NCBI GenBank assembly: GCA_022842205.1 | Contig: JALHQA010000003.1 | Coordinates: 62,001 to 126,000 of the forward strand | Direction: 5' to 3' | Origin: Hyphomicrobiales bacterium | Lineage (GTDB): Bacteria > Pseudomonadota > Alphaproteobacteria > Rhizobiales > Methylopilaceae | DNA length: 64,000 nucleotides | Part shown: in pieces, positions 34,884-44,382 of the stretch | Position numbering within the stretch: the stretch's first letter is position 1 | Layout of the letters: each line of letters starts with the position of its first letter | The notes under the pieces: model-generated | Databases searched by the model: none | What the model was told of the DNA's origin: nothing | The model's input: only the letters and a program-made list of their open reading frames with translations | Made by a program: the position numbers and the translations under genes

Positions 34884-35245
34884 CGGGCGTGCGCTTTCTC
34901 GCCGTCGGCGGCTTCTGCGCCGCGTTGCATAACGCCATCCTGATCATGGGCGACATAATCGGCGTGCACTATATCCTGTCCAGCATCGTCTCATTCGCCG
35001 TGGTGGTGGTGGCAGGTTATCTTCTGCATCACAGGTTCACGTTTCGCACGTCCGTACAAAACCCTTCCTTTGCCCGTTACGTTCTGGGTATGGCAGCGAA
35101 TTTTCCGCTATCGCTTCTGGCGCTGTTCGTGCTGATTGATGTTCTGGGGATGCCGGTCTGGGCCGCCGCGCCACTCTCCACTTGCGTGCTTGTTCTTTGG
35201 AACTACGCGGCCACCCGGTGGGCCTTGGTGCGAAACCCGGCTTGA
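34880..35245 (+). CDS. GtrA-like membrane protein
   Basis: A 121-residue protein with four predicted membrane segments (FLAVGGFCAALHNAIL, LSSIVSFAVVVVAGYLL, YVLGMAANFPLSLLALFVL, AAAPLSTCVLVLWNY). HHRFTFRT between the second and third matches the GtrA family, which is thought to flip polyprenyl-phosphate sugars. It ends the GT2 operon, 19 bp from the convergent GT-C gene, so a flippase role fits. Confidence 0.9.
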   Translation: MTGVRFLAVGGFCAALHNAILIMGDIIGVHYILSSIVSFAVVVVAGYLLHHRFTFRTSVQNPSFARYVLGMAANFPLSLLALFVLIDVLGMPVWAAAPLSTCVLVLWNYAATRWALVRNPA

Positions 35246-35264
35246 AAAATACGGCCGCGGCTGC

Positions 35265-36914
35265 CTACTCGCTGCAGCCCGGCGCAACCAATACGCTCCG
35301 AAGCGCGGCGATATGCGGGCTTGGGTGTTCCGGCACGATCCGCAGGCCGAAGGATTCCGCATTCTCCCCGCCGAAATGTCCGACCTTGAACCGCGCACAG
35401 AGGTCTGCAATTTCCGCCTCATCCAGATAGTTCAGCACCATCACCTTCGGCCGGTTTCCGAGATAGGGATCGTTGCGTACAAGATCGCCGCCGAACCAGA
35501 TCTCGTTCGGATCGACGATGACGACATCGGCATCCGCATTGCGGATTTCGGCATAAGCGTCCGCATAGGGCTTCGTGAAGCTGTGCATCTGATACATGCG
35601 CAGCGGCAGCATCACGAGTGCGGAAATCGTGCATATGGCAAAGACGCCGCGCATCGGCACGGCTTCCTTGCGCGGCAGTGAAATCCAGCCATAGGCGGCT
35701 ATGAGCACGACGCTGCCGAGCAGGCCATGCAGGTAGCGATATCCCCATCCGTGGCCCTGATAGGGCATCAGCACGAACATGACGGCGATCGTCAGCACGA
35801 CGCCGCCCAGAAGCTCCGGCAGCGGCCGCGGCCAGCGCCGGATCGACGGCAGTGCGAGAACAAAAAGAACCAGCGCGAACGGATTGAGCCACGCGATCAG
35901 CCGCGTCATGTTGCGCAGCATCAGGACAACGCCTTCGAGATCGAACCGCAGCATGTCGGCCGCGCGCACGAGGAGACCCTCAAGCCCGGCTCCGGACGCC
36001 ACGGGAACGCCGGGAACCAGCAATCCCCAATAGGAAATCCAGAACAGACCGATGCCGGCGTAACCGGCGGTGTAGAGAGCCGCCGTTGCCCAGCGGCGGT
36101 CGATCCACAGCGCCAATACAAACGGCGCGACATAAAGCGGGTGGAAGACGATCTGATGGAGCCCGGTCGCCGCAAAGCCGACCGCGAGCGCCGCGACATG
36201 CGCGGGGATCGTTCCACGCAGAAACAGCACAAGCCAGATGAGATTCAGCGCAAGATGCGCCGTCATGGCATAGGGCGTCATTGCCGTGACGAGAAACTGT
36301 GAGGACGTGAAGAGAAGAATGACCGCGACGAGCGCGGCATCCGGACGTTTCGGCCAGAGCCGTCGCGCGCCGGCATAAAGCGCGAGCAGCGATATGGCCG
36401 CCAGCACGGGGGGCGCAAGCCGCCCGTCCCCCAGCGCCTCAAGGGCGGCGATTAGCGCGGCGTTGATCGGAAGATAATTCGAGAGCCAGGACCGGTTGCC
36501 TTCCGTGACGATCGTGAAGATCGGCTGCAGCGCATCGGCATAAGGGCGCCACGCGGCATCGATCGGCGCGGCGAGATGGCCGCCACCGAGAATGCCGGCA
36601 TCGAATACCGCCATGAATTCGTCCATGGACAGCGGAAAACTCAGCGCCGCGGTGCGCGCGCCGACATAGCCGATGGCGAGCGCGGCGAGTGCGCAAAGAA
36701 TGGAGACGACGCGTTCGTGCCCGCTGAAATCGGGCGCAGAAATCCTCGGCGGACGGCGGAGCATCCATCCGAGCAGCAGCGTCGAAAGGATGAGGACCGG
36801 CATGTCCTGGCTGCGCAGCATGAAGCCGCTGAGATCGCGCGGCGCGGGCGGCAGAAAATAACTCAGCACGCCGAACAGCGCCGCGCCGAGATAGATTTTG
36901 AATGCGAGAGTCAT
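35265..36914 (-). CDS. Membrane glycosyltransferase-like protein (GT-C fold)
   Basis: A 549-residue polytopic protein with more than ten hydrophobic segments. The first large loop contains SMDEFMAVFD, an Asp/Glu pair as in GT-C enzymes such as the PMT/ArnT group, and a periplasmic tail of about 110 residues follows the last helix. This type uses a polyprenyl-phosphate sugar in the periplasm. It converges with the GT2-GtrA operon, the likely donor supplier. It is downstream of pgl on the same strand with a 46-bp gap, so it may share that transcript. Confidence 0.78.
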   Translation of the reverse strand: MTLAFKIYLGAALFGVLSYFLPPAPRDLSGFMLRSQDMPVLILSTLLLGWMLRRPPRISAPDFSGHERVVSILCALAALAIGYVGARTAALSFPLSMDEFMAVFDAGILGGGHLAAPIDAAWRPYADALQPIFTIVTEGNRSWLSNYLPINAALIAALEALGDGRLAPPVLAAISLLALYAGARRLWPKRPDAALVAVILLFTSSQFLVTAMTPYAMTAHLALNLIWLVLFLRGTIPAHVAALAVGFAATGLHQIVFHPLYVAPFVLALWIDRRWATAALYTAGYAGIGLFWISYWGLLVPGVPVASGAGLEGLLVRAADMLRFDLEGVVLMLRNMTRLIAWLNPFALVLFVLALPSIRRWPRPLPELLGGVVLTIAVMFVLMPYQGHGWGYRYLHGLLGSVVLIAAYGWISLPRKEAVPMRGVFAICTISALVMLPLRMYQMHSFTKPYADAYAEIRNADADVVIVDPNEIWFGGDLVRNDPYLGNRPKVMVLNYLDEAEIADLCARFKVGHFGGENAESFGLRIVPEHPSPHIAALRSVLVAPGCSE

Positions 36915-36960
36915 TTCGCCAAGACCGCCGGGGATGCCGGACGATAGGCCGAACCCGCTC

Positions 36961-37674
36961 CTATTCGGTTAATCCCGCCGCGGCGCGATCCACGAACCAG
37001 GTCAGCCGCCCGTTGGGCTTCAGGCGCGCGGCGGGGAAATCCGCGCCTGCGAGAACCTGTTTCAGCCGCTTGGCCTTGCCAGTGCCCGTGACGAAGAAGC
37101 CGGAAGCACGGCAGCTTTCAAGCGCCGGAAATGTCAGTGTCATGCGCGGCACGAACGGATCGTGCTTCGGCTCGGCTGCGATGCACCAGCGCGTGCGCTC
37201 CTCAAGCGTGGGCTGCCCCGGAAACAGCGACGCCGTGTGGCCGTCATCGCCCATGCCGTTCAGCACGAGGTCGAACAGCGGCCGCGTGGGGTCGAGTTTA
37301 TCGGCGCCGTAGAAGCGCCTGAGCTCCGCATCGTAACGCGCCGCGCTTTCCTCATTGCTTGCAACGCCGGTCGGCATCGGATGGATATGCGCGGCGGGAA
37401 CCGGAACCTTGTCGAGCAGAAGGCGGCGCGAGACGCTTGCATTGTTGCGCGGATCGCCGGGCGGCACGAACCGCTCGTCGCTCCAGAAGAAATGCATGCG
37501 CTCCCACGGCAGCTTGCGCGCGGCGATAAGTCCATACAGCGTTTCCGCCGTCGATCCGCCGGTGAGACAGATTGCGACACGGCCAGAATTCTCCGCGACG
37601 ACGGCCTCGAACCAATCGGCGGCCGCGCGGCCCAGCGCCTCGCGATCCGGAAAGACTTTCACCTCACCCGCCAT
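36961..37674 (-). CDS. pgl: 6-phosphogluconolactonase
   Basis: Hydrolyses 6-phosphogluconolactone in the pentose phosphate and Entner-Doudoroff routes. The 237 residues start at ATG 37674, overlapping the zwf stop by 11 nt. Motifs: CLTGGSTAETLYGL, FWSDERFVPPGDPRNN and LVLNGMGDDGHTASLFPG. Other in-frame ATGs upstream extend into zwf and are less likely. It follows zwf in a gnd-zwf-pgl order. Confidence 0.94.
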   Translation of the reverse strand: MAGEVKVFPDREALGRAAADWFEAVVAENSGRVAICLTGGSTAETLYGLIAARKLPWERMHFFWSDERFVPPGDPRNNASVSRRLLLDKVPVPAAHIHPMPTGVASNEESAARYDAELRRFYGADKLDPTRPLFDLVLNGMGDDGHTASLFPGQPTLEERTRWCIAAEPKHDPFVPRMTLTFPALESCRASGFFVTGTGKAKRLKQVLAGADFPAARLKPNGRLTWFVDRAAAGLTE

Positions 37675-39196
37675 CGGCGATGCTCCGCCACGCACGGCCA
37701 TCGCCCGCCAGAAGTTCGTCTGCTTTCGCCGGACCCTCGCTGCCGGCATCATAGGTTTCGATGCCCTTGGCCCCGGCTTCGCGCCATGCCTTGATGAACG
37801 GCTCGACCGCACGCCATCCCGCCTCGACGCCATCGGCGCGCTGATAGAGGATCGCGTCGCCGGTCATGCAGTCATAGATCAGCGTTTCATAGCCCGTCGC
37901 TGGCGCGGCTTCGAAATAGTCCTTGTACTCAAACGTCATGCCGACAGGGACGATCTCGATCTCCGGCCCCGGCACTTTCGCGTTGAAGTGGAGCTTGATG
38001 CCTTCTTCCGGCTGGATGGCAATGACGAGAAGATTGTCGCCGAGGGCCTCCATCGGCATGTTGCGGAACATCGAGACCGGCGCCTGCTTGAATTTAACCG
38101 CGATCTCGGTGCGGCGTTTCGCCAGCGCCTTTCCCGTGCGCAGATAAAACGGCACGCCGGCCCAACGCCAGTTGTCGATGTCCAGACGCAGCGCGACGAA
38201 GGTTTCAGTGGTCGAGCCGGGCGAGACGTCGGGCGATTTGCGATAGGCCGTCACCTCGCGGTCGCCGATCTTTCCCTGCCGGTATTGCGCGCGGACGGAA
38301 TTGCGCAGCGCCTCCTCGGCATTGGGAATGCGGATCGAATCCAGCGCTTCGGCCTTCTGCGAGCGCACGGAATTCGCCTCGAACCGCACCGGCGGCTCCA
38401 TGGCGACGAGCGACAGCAGCTGGAACAGATGGTTCGGCACCATGTCGCGCAGCGCGCCGGTCGCATCGTAGAATTTCCCGCGCGTACCGACATCGACGGT
38501 TTCCGCCACGGTGATCTGCACATGATCAATGTGGTTGCGGTTCCAGATGGGCTCGAACAGTCCGTTCGCGAAGCGCAGGATCAGGATGTTCTGGACGGTC
38601 TCCTTGCCGAGATAATGATCGATCCGGAAAATCTGCTCCTCGTCGAGAACGCTGAGAAGCTCGCGGTTGAGCGCGCGCGCGGATTCGAGGCTGGTGCCGA
38701 ACGGCTTCTCGACGATCAGCCGCCGCCACGGACCACCTTCGCGCTCTTCCGACAAGCCCGCGGCGCCGAGATGCAGCGCGATCGGCGCAAAGGCCTGCGG
38801 CGGCGTCGCGCAATAAAACAGCCGGTTGCCCTGGCTGAGACCCGACGCCTCAAGACGCTCCAGTTCCGTCTTCAGCTTGGCATAAGTCTCCGGGTCGTCG
38901 ACATCGCCGGACAGGTAGCTGACGCAGGACAGCAGCCATTTGGCGGTGGCCGCGTCCACCTTCTGAGTTGCAAATTCGGCAAGGCCCTTTTCGAGATGGG
39001 CGCGAAAAGCATCCGCCGACATCTCCGCGCGCGCGACACCGAGAATGCGAAACCCGTCCGACAACAATCCCTCGGCCGCAAGATTGTACAGCGCCGGCAC
39101 GAGCAGGCGCCGTGTCAGATCGCCGGATGCGCCGAAGATCACGAAGACGCACGGATCCGCCGGATCGGGCTTCACATGATCGCTACTTGTCGACAT
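37664..39196 (-). CDS. zwf: Glucose-6-phosphate 1-dehydrogenase
   Basis: Oxidises glucose-6-phosphate to the lactone with NADP. The 510 residues start at ATG 39196 and overlap gnd by 14 nt. [10 protein letters not shown] is the cofactor-binding loop, [13 protein letters not shown] holds the catalytic His and substrate Lys, and [12 protein letters not shown] follows. Length is normal. It lies between gnd and pgl. Confidence 0.96.
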   Translation of the reverse strand: MSTSSDHVKPDPADPCVFVIFGASGDLTRRLLVPALYNLAAEGLLSDGFRILGVARAEMSADAFRAHLEKGLAEFATQKVDAATAKWLLSCVSYLSGDVDDPETYAKLKTELERLEASGLSQGNRLFYCATPPQAFAPIALHLGAAGLSEEREGGPWRRLIVEKPFGTSLESARALNRELLSVLDEEQIFRIDHYLGKETVQNILILRFANGLFEPIWNRNHIDHVQITVAETVDVGTRGKFYDATGALRDMVPNHLFQLLSLVAMEPPVRFEANSVRSQKAEALDSIRIPNAEEALRNSVRAQYRQGKIGDREVTAYRKSPDVSPGSTTETFVALRLDIDNWRWAGVPFYLRTGKALAKRRTEIAVKFKQAPVSMFRNMPMEALGDNLLVIAIQPEEGIKLHFNAKVPGPEIEIVPVGMTFEYKDYFEAAPATGYETLIYDCMTGDAILYQRADGVEAGWRAVEPFIKAWREAGAKGIETYDAGSEGPAKADELLAGDGRAWRSIADGG

Positions 39197-40181
39197 CGGG
39201 CGGCGGTACCTTGGGTTCGAGATGGCCGCCGAAGCCCTTGCGCATGGCGGACAGGACTTTCTCGGCAAAGGTATGATCCTGCCGCGAGCGGAAGCGCGTG
39301 TAGAGCGCCGATGTCAGAACTTCGGCCGGCACGGCCTCGGCAACGGCCGCCTGCACCGTCCAGCGTCCTTCCCCGCTGTCGTCGACATAGCCCGAGTAGG
39401 AACCTAGATCGCCCTCCTCGACCAGCGCGGCCGCGGTCAGGTCGAGCAGCCAGCTTGTAACGACACTGCCGCGCCGCCAGACTTCGGCGACCTCGGTGAT
39501 GTCGATATCGAGACGCTCTTCTTCCGGCAGACGGCTGGAAGACGCATTCTTCAGAATATCGAAGCCCTCGGCATAGGCCTGCATGAGGCCATATTCGATG
39601 CCGTTGTGAATCATCTTCACGAAATGCCCGGCGCCGTTCGGCCCGGCGTGGATATAGCCCTGCTCGGCGCGAGCGTATTCTCCTTCGCGGCCCGAAGTGC
39701 GCGGAATATCGCCGTGGCCCGGTGCTAGCGCGAAGAAAATCGGATCGAGCCGTTCGACCACCTCTTTCTCGCCGCCGATCATCAGGCAATAGCCGCGCTG
39801 GACACCCCATATTCCGCCGGATGTACCGACATCGACATAATGAATGCCCTTTTCGCGAAGCTCCTTCGCGCGACGCAGGTCGTCTTTCCAAAAGGTGTTG
39901 CCGCCATCGATAATCGTGTCGCCCGGCTCCAGCAGCGCGGCCACCTCGGCGATGACAGCTTCGGTGATCGGCCCTGACGGCACCATGACCCAGACGGTGC
40001 GCGGCTTTTCGAGTTTGCCGACAAAATCCTTGAGATCGGACGCTCCCAACGGGCCTTCCCTGGCGAGTGCCGCCACGGTCTCGCTGTTGCGGTCGTAAAT
40101 AACGGCCGAATGGCCTTTGACGAGCAGACGGCGCACAATATTCGCGCCCATCCGCCCAAGGCCGATCATTCCAAGCTGCAT
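39183..40181 (-). CDS. gnd: 6-phosphogluconate dehydrogenase, short (YqeC/GndA-type) form
   Basis: Oxidative decarboxylation of 6-phosphogluconate to ribulose-5-phosphate. The 332 residues are the short form, often NAD-preferring, rather than the about 470-residue NADP form. Motifs: [34 protein letters not shown], and [18 protein letters not shown]. It heads the gnd-zwf-pgl genes, 63 bp after the HAD phosphatase. Confidence 0.94.
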   Translation of the reverse strand: MQLGMIGLGRMGANIVRRLLVKGHSAVIYDRNSETVAALAREGPLGASDLKDFVGKLEKPRTVWVMVPSGPITEAVIAEVAALLEPGDTIIDGGNTFWKDDLRRAKELREKGIHYVDVGTSGGIWGVQRGYCLMIGGEKEVVERLDPIFFALAPGHGDIPRTSGREGEYARAEQGYIHAGPNGAGHFVKMIHNGIEYGLMQAYAEGFDILKNASSSRLPEEERLDIDITEVAEVWRRGSVVTSWLLDLTAAALVEEGDLGSYSGYVDDSGEGRWTVQAAVAEAVPAEVLTSALYTRFRSRQDHTFAEKVLSAMRKGFGGHLEPKVPPPDVDK

Positions 40182-40244
40182 CGAAACCTCCGCACCGGGA
40201 GAATGTAGAGCGCAAAATGCAGTGGCAACAAGGGTCTCGGCTTC

Positions 40245-40871
40245 TTAAGCCTTAAAGCCCGCCAGCCGCACGATATCCACGACCTCGTCGAGCACGATAT
40301 CCGGCGCGCATGACAACAGCGCCCGGCGGCTGGAATACCCCCATGTGACGGCCGCGAATTTCATTCCCGCATCGCGGGCAGCCTGGGCGTCGCGTATCTC
40401 GTCGCCGACATAGACCGCATCGGCAGGTGAAACGCCCGCCGCTCCTATTGCCCGCCGCAACTTCCTTGCTTTGCCGAAAAGCGCCGCACCGCAAAAATAG
40501 CCCTCAAACAGGCCCGCCGTTTCGTGGCCGAGCGTGCGGCGGATGCCGGCCTCACTGTCGGAACTCACCATCGCGAGCGCGATGCCACGCGATTTCAGAT
40601 CTCCGAGCGCCGCCGCCACGCCGTCGAACAGCGGGATGTCGGCAGTCTGCTTCATCGCCCGCATGTCGCGAGCGATGCGCGGCACGTTCCAGAGCGGCAC
40701 ATTCAGCGCTTTCAGGATCTCACGCGCGCCGAGATCGCGCAGTTCTTCGCGCTCGGCCGACTGAACCTGCCGGAAGCGATGGCGGCGCGCGACATCATTC
40801 AAGACATCGCAGAACCACGGAAAGGAATTGGCCAGCGTTCCGTCGAAATCGAAGATGACGAGCCTTTTCAC
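40245..40871 (-). CDS. HAD-superfamily phosphatase
   Basis: A 208-residue haloacid dehalogenase-type hydrolase. The nucleophile motif is FDFDGTLANS (D8 and D10), motif II is MVSSDSE, and the acidic motif is YVGDEIRDAQAAR. It resembles phosphoglycolate phosphatases, but the substrate is not defined. It lies 7 bp after the amidotransferase, so it may be transcribed with the catabolic operon as well as in front of gnd. Confidence 0.85.
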   Translation of the reverse strand: MKRLVIFDFDGTLANSFPWFCDVLNDVARRHRFRQVQSAEREELRDLGAREILKALNVPLWNVPRIARDMRAMKQTADIPLFDGVAAALGDLKSRGIALAMVSSDSEAGIRRTLGHETAGLFEGYFCGAALFGKARKLRRAIGAAGVSPADAVYVGDEIRDAQAARDAGMKFAAVTWGYSSRRALLSCAPDIVLDEVVDIVRLAGFKA

Positions 40872-40878
40872 AGGCCGG

Positions 40879-41748
40879 TCATGCCCTGCCCCGTTTGCTC
40901 ATGGCCGGCTGGACCAGCCTTTCGATCCAGTTGCGTATCTCGGTCAGACGCCGACGCGGATCGAGCACATCCGCATCGTAGCCGAGACGCCATGAAATGT
41001 CCTTACGTGACGAATCCTTGCCGAGAGTCTCCAGATCGTCCGCATGGCGCGTCAGCTCATCAAGATCGCGGAACGGCCCCTCCTCGACCAGCACCTTGCC
41101 ATAGCGGCGCATGATGCCCGCCATTTCGCCGAGCGTGAACTCCGGGTGATACTGCACCCCCCAGAAGGTGGACTCGCCACGCACGATTTCCGCAGCCTGC
41201 ACCTCGGAATGGGCATTCGTCGCCGTCACGACCATGCCGGCCGGCTTCTCGCCTACCTCGTCGGTATGCACGGCGGGGGCATCGAAACTCGGGCCCTTGC
41301 CCTCGTGCATCGCATGACCGTGTCCGGCTTCGGTCAGCACAATCTTCCGGGCAAGGCCGATTTCCCGCCCATTCCTCGAGCGCACTACCGTTCCGCCCGT
41401 CGCCACCGTGGCGACCTGCAAGCCCCAGCAAGATCCGAACATCGGCACTCCGGTGTCGAAAATCTGACGCACCAGCTCGACCTGGCGAACGGCTTCCGGA
41501 CGTTCATCGTAGATGTTGAGCGCAGAGCCCGTAATGGCGATGCCGTCGTACCCGGCGATGCCGCTCGGATCGGGGATATTCGCGCCTTCGTCGGTGGGAA
41601 AGCAGATATCGACGATAGCCTCCGGCGCGATCGTCCGCAGCACGTCCGAATAGGACTGGCTATAGGTCTGTCCGGTAAACTCCGCCTGCTTCGCACGCGC
41701 CCGCGCAGTGTTTCCTTCCACGACCAGAAGGCGCGGAGCACGGCCCAT
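40879..41748 (-). CDS. Class I glutamine-amidotransferase-type hydrolase
   Basis: A 289-residue enzyme with a GATase-1 domain. The nucleophile cysteine is in FGSCWGLQVA, and the His/Glu pair in WGVQYHPEFT. The first 30 residues, MGRAPRLLVVEGNTARARA, begin a flavodoxin-like core. No synthetase domain is attached. In gamma-glutamyl catabolic routes such a protein cuts the gamma-glutamyl amide, as PuuD does for gamma-glutamyl-GABA. Its start overlaps the alcohol dehydrogenase stop as TGATG. The 60-residue C-terminal extension is unusual. Confidence 0.85.
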   Translation of the reverse strand: MGRAPRLLVVEGNTARARAKQAEFTGQTYSQSYSDVLRTIAPEAIVDICFPTDEGANIPDPSGIAGYDGIAITGSALNIYDERPEAVRQVELVRQIFDTGVPMFGSCWGLQVATVATGGTVVRSRNGREIGLARKIVLTEAGHGHAMHEGKGPSFDAPAVHTDEVGEKPAGMVVTATNAHSEVQAAEIVRGESTFWGVQYHPEFTLGEMAGIMRRYGKVLVEEGPFRDLDELTRHADDLETLGKDSSRKDISWRLGYDADVLDPRRRLTEIRNWIERLVQPAMSKRGRA

Positions 41749-42923
41749 CACTTGCCTCCGAGGTCGCCGCTTATGGCGGCGCGTATCAGAACCTCGAAAT
41801 CCTTCGCCTTCATCGGCACGGGATTTCCTCCGGTCGACGGATCGCGTTCGGCGTGCTCCGCAAGTTCGGCGACTTTGTCCTCCTTGACACCGAGATCGGC
41901 CAGCGTGTGCGGCACGCCAAGCTCCTTGCGGAAAGCCAGAAGCCACTCCATTACGCCGTCGAAACCCGGTTTTTTGAGATCGAGCACGCGCGCGAGGAGC
42001 GCCATCCTGTCCTCGACGGCCTTGCGGTTGAACGCCAGAACGTAAGGAAGCATGACGCCATTCGTCATGCCGTGATGGGTGTCGTAGAACGCCCCGACCG
42101 GATGGGACACGGAATGCACCGCGCCGAGTCCCTTCTGGAAAGCGGCCGCGCCCATCGATGCCGCGGCCAGCATGCGCGAACGAGCCTCGATATCGGTACC
42201 ATTCTTGTACGCACGCGGCAGATACTCGGCGATCAGGCGAATGCCTTCGACCGCGATGCCGTCGGCCATAGGATGGAAGCCCGGCGCGCAATAAGCCTCG
42301 ATACAGTGCGCCAGCGCGTCAAAACCCGTGCCGGATGTGAGGAACGGAGGCAGGCCGACCGTTAGCTCCGGATCTGCAATGACGATCTTCGGCAGGAGTT
42401 GCGGATGAAAAATGATCTTCTTCTCGTGCGTGTCTTCCTTTGTCAGAACCGACGCGCGACCGACCTCGGAACCCGTGCCCGCGGTCGTCGGCACGGCGAC
42501 GATCGGCGCGATCCGCGATGTGTCCGCCCGCGTCCACCAATCGCCGACATCCTCGAAGTCCCAGACCGGGCGCGTCTGCCCCGGCATGAACGCGACGAGC
42601 TTGCCGACATCGAGGCCCGAGCCGCCGCCGAAGGCGACGACGCCATCGTGTTTGCCGGTGCGGAACGCGGCCACGCCGGCATTCAGATTGCTTTCGGTCG
42701 GGTTGCCCTGGACGTCGGAGAACACATCGTCCGTCATGCCGGCGGCCTTCAGCACGCCCCGCGCCTTTTCAAGGATCGGCGTTCCGGCGAGCCCGCGATC
42801 CGTCACGATCAACGGACGCGAGATACCTGCGGCCTTGCAGGCCTCCGCCAGCTCAGAAATCCGGCCCGGGCCGGTCAATACGCGCGTCGGATAGTTCCAC
42901 GCGCCCGTCAGCACAGCACTCAT
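41748..42923 (-). CDS. Iron-type alcohol dehydrogenase
   Basis: A 391-residue group III dehydrogenase from ATG 42923, with GAGG five bases upstream; ATGs at 42926 and 42947 are alternatives. NAD region GGGSGLDVGKLVA, metal ligands in DALAHCIEAY, HSVSHPVGAFYDTHHG and TTAGTGSEVG match the family. Such enzymes oxidise a primary alcohol to an aldehyde. The next gene upstream is an aldehyde dehydrogenase, so the two steps are paired. Confidence 0.92.
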   Translation of the reverse strand: MSAVLTGAWNYPTRVLTGPGRISELAEACKAAGISRPLIVTDRGLAGTPILEKARGVLKAAGMTDDVFSDVQGNPTESNLNAGVAAFRTGKHDGVVAFGGGSGLDVGKLVAFMPGQTRPVWDFEDVGDWWTRADTSRIAPIVAVPTTAGTGSEVGRASVLTKEDTHEKKIIFHPQLLPKIVIADPELTVGLPPFLTSGTGFDALAHCIEAYCAPGFHPMADGIAVEGIRLIAEYLPRAYKNGTDIEARSRMLAAASMGAAAFQKGLGAVHSVSHPVGAFYDTHHGMTNGVMLPYVLAFNRKAVEDRMALLARVLDLKKPGFDGVMEWLLAFRKELGVPHTLADLGVKEDKVAELAEHAERDPSTGGNPVPMKAKDFEVLIRAAISGDLGGK

Positions 42924-42982
42924 CATAACCTCGGCTCTAATGTTCATATGACCCGGCGCTCACAGCGCCGCGTGGCCCGTTG

Positions 42983-44368
42983 TCAAATCTTCTCGCGCAA
43001 ATGGAAGCTCTTCGGACGCGTCAGCGCCGCATAGCCGAGTTCGGACAGCGACGCACCGCGGCCCGTATCCTTGACGCCGGTCCAGGCGAGAGATGGATCG
43101 AGGTAATCGCAGCGATTCATGTAGACCGTCCCGGTCTCGACCTGCTCGCCCAGTTCCTCGGCCCTGTCTATATCCGACGTCCAGATCGATGCGGTCAGTC
43201 CGTACGGGCTGTCGTTCATCAGCTTCAGGGCTTCCTCGTCGGACTTCACTTTCATGATGCCGACAACCGGGCCGAAGCTCTCCTCCACCATGACCCGCAT
43301 CGAGTGATCGACATTCGTCAGAACCTGCGGCGCGAGATAGGGCGTTCCGGCCTTGTCGGCCGGGAAGTCGTTCGGATCGAGATGAGCCTTCGCGCCCTTG
43401 GCCAGCGCCTCGGCGGTCTGATCGCGCACAAGATCGGCAAACCGGGTATGCGCCATCGGGCCGAGCGTCGTGGCCTCGTCGAGCGGATTGCCGAGGACAT
43501 ATCTGGACGTCAGGTCGACATATTTTTCGACAAACCGGCCGTAGAGATTCTCGTGCACATAAATACGCTCGATGCCGCAGCAGCACTGGCCGGAATTGTA
43601 GAACGCGCCATCGACGAGATTCTCGACGGCATAGTCGAAATTCGCATCTGCCCGTACATAGGCCGGGTCCTTGCCGCCGAGTTCGAGACCGACGGTCGTG
43701 AACGTCCCGGCGGCAGCGCGCTCGATGGAACGGCCGCCTTCGACCGAGCCGGTGAAGTTCACATGATCGACTCCGCTCGAGGACAGGATTTTCGAGGTGT
43801 CGTCATGAGAGAGGACGAGATTGCGGAACAAGCCTTTCGGCGCGCCGGCCTTGTCCATAGCCTGCTGGAAGCGCTCGCCGACGAGAATGGTCTGCGAGGC
43901 ATGTTTCAGAATGACGGCGTTACCCGCAATGATCGCCGGCACAATGGTATTGACGGCTGTCAGGAACGGATAGTTCCACGGCGCGATGACCAGGACAACA
44001 CCCACGGGATCGCGGCGGACGAAGCGCCTGAAGCCATCACGCGGCTTCGGAACGATATCGGCGAGCGAGGCGTCCGCAAGCTCGATCATCGTCCGCACGC
44101 GTTCTTCGACGGGACGAAATTCGCCGCCATAGCGCACCGGCCGGCCCATCTGCAGCGCGAGTTCCGGCACGACTTCCTGATTGAGGCTCAGCAGCGCGTC
44201 CATGAACTTGAGCGCCAGCGCCTTGCGTTCGGCAAGTGGCGTCTTGCGCCATGCGGCCTGCGCGGCGCGCGCTTCCTTCAGCGCGACGTCGATTTCAGGC
44301 GCGCTGGCCGTCTTCCGGCGCGCGACCTCTCGCCCGTCCACGGGCGATATGCAGACGATCTCTCCCAC
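42983..44368 (-). CDS. NAD(P)-dependent aldehyde dehydrogenase
   Basis: A 461-residue ALDH from GTG 44368, preceded by GGAG at six bases. Catalytic glutamate in GLELGGKDPAYV, nucleophile cysteine in NSGQCCCGIER, and APWNYPFLTAVN for cofactor binding are visible. It resembles succinate-semialdehyde and gamma-glutamyl-aldehyde dehydrogenases. It lies 14 bp after the glutamine-synthetase-like gene and precedes the iron-type alcohol dehydrogenase. Confidence 0.92.
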   Translation of the reverse strand: MGEIVCISPVDGREVARRKTASAPEIDVALKEARAAQAAWRKTPLAERKALALKFMDALLSLNQEVVPELALQMGRPVRYGGEFRPVEERVRTMIELADASLADIVPKPRDGFRRFVRRDPVGVVLVIAPWNYPFLTAVNTIVPAIIAGNAVILKHASQTILVGERFQQAMDKAGAPKGLFRNLVLSHDDTSKILSSSGVDHVNFTGSVEGGRSIERAAAGTFTTVGLELGGKDPAYVRADANFDYAVENLVDGAFYNSGQCCCGIERIYVHENLYGRFVEKYVDLTSRYVLGNPLDEATTLGPMAHTRFADLVRDQTAEALAKGAKAHLDPNDFPADKAGTPYLAPQVLTNVDHSMRVMVEESFGPVVGIMKVKSDEEALKLMNDSPYGLTASIWTSDIDRAEELGEQVETGTVYMNRCDYLDPSLAWTGVKDTGRGASLSELGYAALTRPKSFHLREKI

Positions 44369-44382
44369 GATGTTCTCCAGAC

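Noticed and set aside
40879-41748. Naming the amidotransferase PuuD
   Set aside because: Its motif layout is that of general class I amidotransferases, and no putrescine oxidase or PuuA-specific context was proven.
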